DNA of 64,000 bases, taken from assembly GCF_015910445.1 (NCBI RefSeq), contig NZ_CP048882.1:5143501-5207500 (forward strand), read 5' to 3'. This document shows positions 59,240 through 64,000 of the stretch, piece by piece (position 1 is the first letter of the stretch; each line of letters begins with the position of its first letter). The stretch is from Streptomyces bathyalis (GTDB lineage Bacteria > Actinomycetota > Actinomycetes > Streptomycetales > Streptomycetaceae). Made by a program: the position numbers and the translations under genes. The notes beneath the pieces were generated by a model that saw nothing but the letters and a program-made list of their open reading frames with translations, was not told the DNA's origin and ran no database searches.

Positions 59240-60460
59240 GTGATCCGACTGCCCGATGAGAACGGGTCGTTGCGTACGTACGAGCCCAGAGCCGAGCCCG
59301 CGGCGCCCGTCGCCGCCCCGGCGGCCGGAGCGGCGCCCGCCTCGCGCACCGTCTTCGCGGCGGCGCACGTCGTCGCCGACCGGCACCGGGAGGCCACCGG
59401 GACCGACGAACCCGCCGCGCTCGACTGGGACGCCACGCTCGCCTTCCGCCGCCACCTGTGGTCGCACGGCCTGTGCGTCGCGGAGGCCATGGACACGGCG
59501 CAGCGCGGCATGGGACTGGACTGGCCCGTCGCGGCGGAGCTGATCGAACGCTCCGCCGCGGAGGCGAGGTCCGTGGGCGGACGCGTCGCGTGCGGCGTGG
59601 GGACGGACCAACTCACCCCAGGCGGTGCGGACCTGGCGCAGGTGCGCGGCGCGTACGAGGAGCAGTCCGAGGTCGTGGAGAAGGCCGGCGCGCAGACGAT
59701 CCTCATGGCCTCGCGCGCGCTCGCAGCCACCGCCCGCGGTCCCGAGGACTATCTGGACGTCTACGGGCACCTGCTCCGCCAGGCCGCCGAACCCGTCATC
59801 CTGCACTGGCTCGGGCCGATGTTCGACCCTGCGCTGGAAGGCTACTGGGGCAGCACCGACCTGGACGCCGCCACGGACACGTTCCTGGGGATCATCGCCG
59901 AGCACCCCGGCAAGGTCGACGGCGTGAAGGTCTCCCTGCTCGACGCCGACCGCGAAGTGGCGCTGCGGCGCCGACTCCCCGACGGCGTGCGCTGCTACAC
60001 CGGCGACGACTTCAACTACCCGGAACTCATCGCGGGGGACGGGGACCGTAGCGGGGGAGGGGACGGTGGCGGCGGTGAACTCCCGGGAGGCGGCCGGGAC
60101 TTCAGCCACGCCCTGCTGGGCGTCTTCGACCCGCTCGCGCCACTCGCGGCCGACGCGGTGCGTCTGCTCGACGACGGTGACACCGCCGGGTTCCGCGCGG
60201 CACTCGATCCGACGGTGGCCCTCTCGCGGCACCTCTTCAAGGCGCCGACCCGCTTCTACAAGACGGGAGTTGTGCTGCTCGCATGGCTCGCCGGTCATCA
60301 GGACCACTTCGTCATGGTCGGCGGCATGCAGTCGGCGCGGTCGCTGCCGCACCTCGCGCGGGCGTACGAACTGGCAGACGCACTCGGCCTGTTCCCCGAC
60401 GCTGGTCTCGCCGAGCAGCGCATGCGCCGGCTCCTCGGCGTGCACGGGGTGGAGGCGTGA
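59240..60460 (+). CDS. DUF993 protein (dihydrodipicolinate-synthase-like TIM barrel)
   Basis: 406 aa; GTG at 59240 with GAGGGAGA upstream. The family pattern is DWDATLAFRRHLWSHGLCVA with EAMDTAQRGMGLDW, GADLAQVRGAYEEQSEVVEK, VILHWLGPMFDPALEGYWGS, VDGVKVSLLD (position expected for the Schiff-base Lys of DHDPS/NAL folds), and TGDDFNYPELI. Contains a Gly/Asp-rich insertion of about 20 residues (near 272-292). An aldolase or retro-aldol role on a keto-sugar is inferred from the fold; no activity is established. It overlaps the next start codon by 4 nt. Confidence 0.87.
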   Translation: MIRLPDENGSLRTYEPRAEPAAPVAAPAAGAAPASRTVFAAAHVVADRHREATGTDEPAALDWDATLAFRRHLWSHGLCVAEAMDTAQRGMGLDWPVAAELIERSAAEARSVGGRVACGVGTDQLTPGGADLAQVRGAYEEQSEVVEKAGAQTILMASRALAATARGPEDYLDVYGHLLRQAAEPVILHWLGPMFDPALEGYWGSTDLDAATDTFLGIIAEHPGKVDGVKVSLLDADREVALRRRLPDGVRCYTGDDFNYPELIAGDGDRSGGGDGGGGELPGGGRDFSHALLGVFDPLAPLAADAVRLLDDGDTAGFRAALDPTVALSRHLFKAPTRFYKTGVVLLAWLAGHQDHFVMVGGMQSARSLPHLARAYELADALGLFPDAGLAEQRMRRLLGVHGVEA

Positions 60461-61308
60461 GCTCGACTGCGGGGCTCGCCCGCTTCTCCGTCAACCAGCA
60501 GACCGTCAAGCAGCTCCCGCTGCCCGAACTCGCCGACGCGTGCGGCAAGCTCGGCATCTCCCATGTGGGGCTGTGGCGCGAGCCCGTCCAGGAGTACGGA
60601 CCGGAGGCGGCCGCGCGCCTCATGCGTGACGCCGGTCTGAGCGTGACGTCACTGTGCCGGGGCGGCTTCTTCACCGCCCTCGACCCGGTCGAGCGCAGCC
60701 GCGCCCTCCACGACAACCGCGCCGCGATCGACGAGGCCGCGACGCTCGGGACGTCCACACTCGTGCTGGTCTCGGGCGGCCTCCCCGAGGGGAGCCGTGA
60801 CCTCGCGGGCGCCCGCGAGCGGATCGCGGACGCGCTCGCCGAACTCGGCCCGTACGCGGGGGAGCGGGGCGTACAGCTGGCGATCGAGCCGCTGCATCCG
60901 ATGTTCGCCTCCGACCGCTGCGTGGTCTCCACGCTCGGGCAGGCCCTTGACCTGGCGGAGCGGTTCCCCGCGGAGCAGGTGGGGGTCGTCGTGGACACCT
61001 ACCACGTGTGGTGGGACGACCGGGCTCCCGCGCAGATCGAACGTGCGGCGGCGGGCGGCAGGCTGGCGTCCTTCCAGCTCGCGGACTGGATCACACCCCT
61101 GCCCGAGGGCGTGCTGCTCGGCCGCGGCCAGCTCGGCGACGGTGCCGTCGACCTGCGCGGATTCCGCGAACTCGTCGACGCGGCCGGCTACGAAGGGCCC
61201 ATCGAGGTGGAGATCTTCAACCCGGGACTGTGGGCGCGTGACGGCGTCGAGGTCCTTGCCGAGACGGCGGAGCGGTATCTGCGCCACGTCGTGGCGGAGA
61301 AGCGCTGA
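60457..61308 (+). CDS. Sugar phosphate isomerase/epimerase family protein (TIM barrel)
   Basis: 283 aa; GTG at 60457 overlaps the DUF993 stop (GTGA). AP-endonuclease-2-like barrel: RFSVNQQTVKQLPLPELADA, ISHVGLWREPVQEYG, GVQLAIEPLHPMFASDRCVV (metal-binding Glu), VVVDTYHVWWDD (metal-binding Asp and His), FQLADWITPLPEG and EGPIEVEIFNP. Together with the DUF993 protein and the oxidoreductase it makes a three-step set. Differs strongly from the TIM barrel at 48644. Followed by two terminator hairpins. Confidence 0.88.
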   Translation: MSSTAGLARFSVNQQTVKQLPLPELADACGKLGISHVGLWREPVQEYGPEAAARLMRDAGLSVTSLCRGGFFTALDPVERSRALHDNRAAIDEAATLGTSTLVLVSGGLPEGSRDLAGARERIADALAELGPYAGERGVQLAIEPLHPMFASDRCVVSTLGQALDLAERFPAEQVGVVVDTYHVWWDDRAPAQIERAAAGGRLASFQLADWITPLPEGVLLGRGQLGDGAVDLRGFRELVDAAGYEGPIEVEIFNPGLWARDGVEVLAETAERYLRHVVAEKR

Positions 61309-61746
61309 CGGGCCCGTACACAGCGCCCCGAAAAATCCTGAAGAAGAAATTCCGGATCGCGTGCAACCCTTCCGGGGGGTTCTGGGTCTTACCTGGTGCT
61401 TGGGCCTCTTGGGGGGATGCAAGAGGCCGAGGGGGGCAAAGGGGCCCGGCCGTTGGAGCACGGCAGCCGGGCCCCTAGAAATTTGCCCTCGATGAGTCGG
61501 CCCCGTCGGAGGTGGCCTGCCCGGGAGCGGGCTGTGCCGGAACCGCCGCGAAGCGGGGCAAGGTGTGCGGACCTACCGGTCAACGCACCCTCGTCATATG
61601 GCAATTGGTGACAATCAGCCGACGGCGTTCCACCGATTCATGCAGCCTGGGGGTCTCGTTACCGGCGGTCGCGCCGCTAGTGTCCGCGGGTGCACGAGTG
61701 CAAGCGGACAGTGGTGTGACCCCGAAGACTGCTCTGGAGTGTGCGC
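61309..61746. other. 438-bp intergenic region
   Basis: No credible gene. It holds two terminator hairpins for the sugar operon (see separate entry) and then the promoter region of the zinc-ribbon gene, with an A/T-richer stretch CATATGGCAATTGGTGACAA (61597-61616). No promoter hexamers can be called with certainty. Confidence 0.5.
61403..61475 (+). terminator. Tandem terminator hairpins after the sugar operon
   Basis: Hairpin 1: GGCCTCTT (61403-61410) with AAGAGGCC (61421-61428). Hairpin 2: GGGGCCCGGC (61441-61450) with GCCGGGCCCC (61466-61475), followed by TAGAAATTT. Together they end the 58-61 kb unit. Confidence 0.8.
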
Positions 61747-62256
61747 ATGCTGACCACGTGCCCTCGATGCGGAACGAGATCAGCCGCGACGTCCGAGGCC
61801 TGCGGAGACTGCGGCCATGATCTCTACCGCGTCGCCTATCCCACCCCGTCCGGCGCGTTGCGGCTGACCTTCCTGAACCGCGTGCCGACGCGGATCACGG
61901 TGAGCGTCGCGCTTCTCCTCGCGGGAGCGGGCCTGTCCACGGGCCTGCTGTTAGCGGGTGGAGAGGAGGACCGGGAGCCCATCTCGAAGAACCGGGCACC
62001 CGCCTCGTCCGTACCCCGTGAGCCCACTCCCTCGGCACCACCCACCTCCGCCGAGCCCTCCAGGACGAAGGCTCCGCCGAAGCCGGCGCCGACCACGACC
62101 CGGCCCACCAGCACCCCCTCGGCCGCGCCCTCCCCGACGCGGGGCCACAGGCCCCCCTTCGCCGGAATCCCCGAGGCCCAGAGGGCATTGGAGTTCGCCG
62201 ATGAAGTGACGAGGGAGTGGACGGGTAAGGGGCACGGACGCTGGGGTCGTCCCTGA
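61747..62256 (+). CDS. Zinc-ribbon membrane protein with Pro-rich tail and TTA codon
   Basis: 169 aa. The ATG at 61747 is chosen because GGAG (61736-61739) is 7 nt away; an in-frame GTG at 61741 is too close. N-terminal CPRCG and CGDCG (four Cys) form a zinc ribbon. One transmembrane helix follows (about 52-72, VSVALLLAGAGLSTGLLLAG), then a long Pro/Ser/Thr/Ala-rich, probably extracytoplasmic segment and a short helical end. Codon 69 (61951-61953) is TTA, the rare leucine codon read by bldA tRNA, so expression is probably tied to development. Function is unknown. Confidence 0.75.
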   Translation: MLTTCPRCGTRSAATSEACGDCGHDLYRVAYPTPSGALRLTFLNRVPTRITVSVALLLAGAGLSTGLLLAGGEEDREPISKNRAPASSVPREPTPSAPPTSAEPSRTKAPPKPAPTTTRPTSTPSAAPSPTRGHRPPFAGIPEAQRALEFADEVTREWTGKGHGRWGRP

Positions 62257-62300
62257 CCGTTCCCCGCGGGGGGTCCCGGCCGGTCGCTGAGGGCGCGGTA

Positions 62301-62355
62301 CGGGGCGAGGCCCGCGCTCAGCGGGTGCCCGGGGCGAGGCCCGCGCTCAGCGGGT
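62301..62355. repeat. Perfect 26-bp direct repeat, two copies
   Basis: Copies at 62301-62326 and 62330-62355 (period 29 bp). Each contains CCCGCGCTCAGCGGG, a 5-bp stem with a 5-nt loop. It lies between convergent genes and may serve as a terminator pair or be a recent duplication. Confidence 0.85.
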
Positions 62356-62360
62356 CCGGC

Positions 62361-62567
62361 TCAGTCGAGCGCCGCGAACGAGACGAACTCGCTCCACGCG
62401 TCGGCCGGGAAGGCGAGCTGCGGGCCGTCTGAGTTCTTCGAGTCGCGGACGTGGACGGTGCTGGTCGTGGCGGCGGCCTCGACGCAGTCGTTGTCGTTGC
62501 TCCCGCTGTAACTGCTCTTGAACCAGGCCAGGTTGGAGCTGTCCGAGGCGGTGGGCTGCGAAGTCAT
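62361..62567 (-). CDS. DUF397 protein
   Basis: 68 aa; ATG at 62567 overlapping the XRE gene stop by 4 nt (ATGA). Recognisable DUF397 pattern: LAWFKSSYSGSNDNDCVEAA, then VHVRDSKNSDGPQLAFPADA and WSEFVSFA. These small proteins pair with XRE/DUF5753 regulators in streptomycetes (BldB/WhiJ-AbaA-type modules) and may be their antagonists or toxins. Context and sequence agree fully. Confidence 0.92.
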   Translation of the reverse strand: MTSQPTASDSSNLAWFKSSYSGSNDNDCVEAAATTSTVHVRDSKNSDGPQLAFPADAWSEFVSFAALD

Positions 62568-63475
62568 GTCTCACCAAGCACTTTCTCGATGAAGGCCAGC
62601 GACTCCCGTGGGCTGAGAGCCTGAGACCGGATGATTCCATACCGCAGCTCCAGCACCTGAGCCTCTTTCGGGTCGGACATGAGGTGGGTCGTCAGCTGCG
62701 CGGCCGCGTACCCGACGGTCGCCCCGTCCCGGAGCTTGAGCACCTGGAGCTCGCCTCCCATGCCGGCGTGATCCTCCCGGTCCGTCGGCATGACCTGGAT
62801 CTCCACGTGCCGCAACTTGCCGACGTGGAGGAGGTGTTCGAGCTGCCGCCGCAGCACCGGCCTGCCGCCGACGGGACGCCGCAGCGTGACCTCCTCCTGC
62901 ACGAAGGTCAGCGTCGGCGGGGGAGTCCTTCCGAAGATCTCCTGCCGGGCCATGCGGGCGGCCAGGTACCGCTCCAGGTCGTCCTCGCTGTAGGCGGGGC
63001 GCCGCATCCGGAACAGCGCCCGGGCATACTCCTCCGTCTGCAGCAGACCGTGGACGTTGTGGTTGCCGTACGCCCCGAGCTCCACCGACTCGGCCTCGAT
63101 CCTGGCCAGATCCCGCACCTTCTTCGGGTAGCGGGCCTCCGCCACGTCGCCCTTCATCGCGGCCAACTTGCCATCGGCGCCGAGTACTCGGTCCGCCGAG
63201 GTCAGGAACTCCGGCCTGGGCACCCGCCTCCCGCGCTCGACGGAGGAGACCAGGTCCTCCCCGTACCCGATGGCGGCCCCCAACTCGGCCTGCGTCAGGC
63301 CCGCCGCCTCCCGCCACAGCTTGATCTGCCGCCCCACGGTCTTCACGACGGCGCCCGAGTCGTCCTCCAGCCCCGGGTCCCACCCGGACCTGTCGGCCCC
63401 GTCGGTGGTGTAGTCCCTGCGCCCGGCGGTCTCGGCCCCGCCGCCGTCCTTGTCCCCGTGTACGTCCCCGTCCAT
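62564..63475 (-). CDS. XRE-family regulator with DUF5753 domain
   Basis: 303 aa. ATG at 63475 is chosen over an upstream in-frame start because AAAGGG lies 6 nt before it. After an acidic disordered N-terminus (about 1-40) comes the HTH_31 domain: QIKLWREAAGLTQAELGAAI then GYGEDLVSSVERGRRVP. DUF5753 follows (about 115-295), with YGNHNVHGLLQTEEYARALF, a typical signature, and VGYAAAQLTTHLMSDPKEAQ. WhiJ-like regulators of this kind act in development and antibiotic control. It is translationally coupled to the DUF397 gene. The HATPase-type partner often found in such loci is not seen within the window. Confidence 0.93.
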   Translation of the reverse strand: MDGDVHGDKDGGGAETAGRRDYTTDGADRSGWDPGLEDDSGAVVKTVGRQIKLWREAAGLTQAELGAAIGYGEDLVSSVERGRRVPRPEFLTSADRVLGADGKLAAMKGDVAEARYPKKVRDLARIEAESVELGAYGNHNVHGLLQTEEYARALFRMRRPAYSEDDLERYLAARMARQEIFGRTPPPTLTFVQEEVTLRRPVGGRPVLRRQLEHLLHVGKLRHVEIQVMPTDREDHAGMGGELQVLKLRDGATVGYAAAQLTTHLMSDPKEAQVLELRYGIIRSQALSPRESLAFIEKVLGET

Positions 63476-63686
63476 GCGCGCCCTTTCGGTCGGCGTCCTT
63501 GGACGGTTCAACGGGGGCCCGTGAGCTTCGAGTTATGGGGACGGGCGGTACGGATGGGGGTGGGGGCGGTACAGATACCAGAAGTGCCGGTACACGCATC
63601 GACGTCCTGGTCCTTCAGGACGGACCTCAAGTCGCCCTTTGCTCAAGGGACTTGAAGAGCCTTCATGTCTTCACCAGGCAGATGCG

Positions 63687-64000
63687 TCAGCTGCCCCCAA
63701 GGGCTCGTGTGCACTGCTGAAGGACGTACGTGCCGAAGTCGGGTGCGAGAACCTCGGGACCTCCCCGGTCTTCGGCACCCGGATCCCACACGACAACTGG
63801 TGTTTCCCCTCGCTCGTCGGCACGGGAAGTGTCCAGTGACACAATGCCGCCCATCCCGTCGTACTGAATCACCAGAAGCTCGCCGGGGAAGCGCGGGTCT
63901 TCTCTGGCCTGCAGCGTTTCGTGGACTGTGCCGAGCAACGCATCTCCCATGGGAGGTGTCCGGTAAATACCGAGAAATTCGGTGCCGTCCGCCTCGCAAC
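63687..64000 (-). CDS. SUKH (SMI1/KNR4) family protein, C-terminal part (5' end outside window)
   Basis: The minus-strand frame is open from the window edge to a TGA at 63687-63689. It reads ADGTEFLGIYRTPP, then DPRFPGELLVIQYDGMGGIV and VVVWDPGAEDRGGPEVLAPD and ends FGTYVLQQCTRALGGS. The order (turn with GIY, LLVIQYDGMGG, VWDPG, F-G-x-Y-V) is that of SUKH-1 domains. SUKH proteins are the commonest immunity proteins of polymorphic toxin loci, so a toxin gene may lie just upstream, beyond 64000. The start cannot be seen. Confidence 0.72.
   Translation of the reverse strand, partial: CEADGTEFLGIYRTPPMGDALLGTVHETLQAREDPRFPGELLVIQYDGMGGIVSLDTSRADERGETPVVVWDPGAEDRGGPEVLAPDFGTYVLQQCTRALGGS

Noticed and set aside
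1..64000. Mobile elements, integrases, prophage genes
   Set aside because: None seen: no transposase or integrase motif in any frame, and neither tRNA gene shows a duplicated 3' end that would mark an attachment site.

Overview
High-GC actinomycete chromosome, almost certainly Streptomyces or a close relative. Reasons: very strong G/C bias at third codon positions, many GTG starts, the adpA-orn pair with a TTA codon in adpA, DasR-like sites before a chitinase and a hexosaminidase, an XRE/DUF397 pair, and a sugar ABC importer with no ATPase gene beside it. The stretch from orn to the GH65 gene follows the order I recall for S. coelicolor SCO2793 down to about SCO2763, with two departures. The desferrioxamine genes expected between the hexosaminidase and acdH are absent, and an Erm-type rRNA methylase gene sits between tesB and a phosphatase gene.

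Layout. 0-9.5 kb: end of a secreted M6 metalloprotease, tRNA-Lys(CTT), two small conserved genes, a three-gene operon (Fe-S RecB/Cas4-like nuclease, unknown 551-aa protein, Upf1-like SF1 helicase: in effect a split Dna2), a histidine phosphatase and a TPR/HTH regulator. 9.5-14 kb: spermidine-synthase-like protein, membrane-anchored protein, two-component system, then about 880 bp without genes but with degenerate repeats. 14-21 kb: GH18 chitinase, M23 peptidase, DUF6069 protein, tRNA-His(GTG), orn, adpA. 21-26 kb: Usp, glmS, GH20 hexosaminidase (amino-sugar theme). 26-35.5 kb: leucine/acyl-CoA catabolism (acyl-CoA dehydrogenase, HMG-CoA lyase, biotin carboxylase and carboxyltransferase subunits) divergent from a TetR gene across twin operators, then another acyl-CoA dehydrogenase and a TesB thioesterase. 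35.5-48.5 kb: Erm methylase, phosphatase, agmatinase, fused ABC exporter, GH65 hydrolase with a predicted leaderless mRNA, NUDIX hydrolase, S37 tripeptidyl aminopeptidase. 48.6-61.3 kb: a LacI-controlled sugar locus (SBP, two permeases, two Gfo/Idh oxidoreductases, two TIM-barrel isomerases, DUF6807, cupin, DUF624, DUF993) with no glycoside hydrolase. 61.7-64 kb: TTA-containing zinc-ribbon membrane protein, DUF397/XRE pair, and the end of a SUKH (SMI1/KNR4) gene running off the window.

How it fits together. The chitinase, hexosaminidase and GlmS form a chitin/GlcNAc module probably tied to DasR. AdpA and the TTA-containing zinc-ribbon gene tie the region to bldA-dependent development. The sugar locus looks like an oxidation-first (keto-sugar) pathway for an imported glycoside. 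The split-Dna2 operon is the best candidate for an undescribed DNA repair or defence system. No CRISPR array, transposase, integrase or prophage gene was seen.
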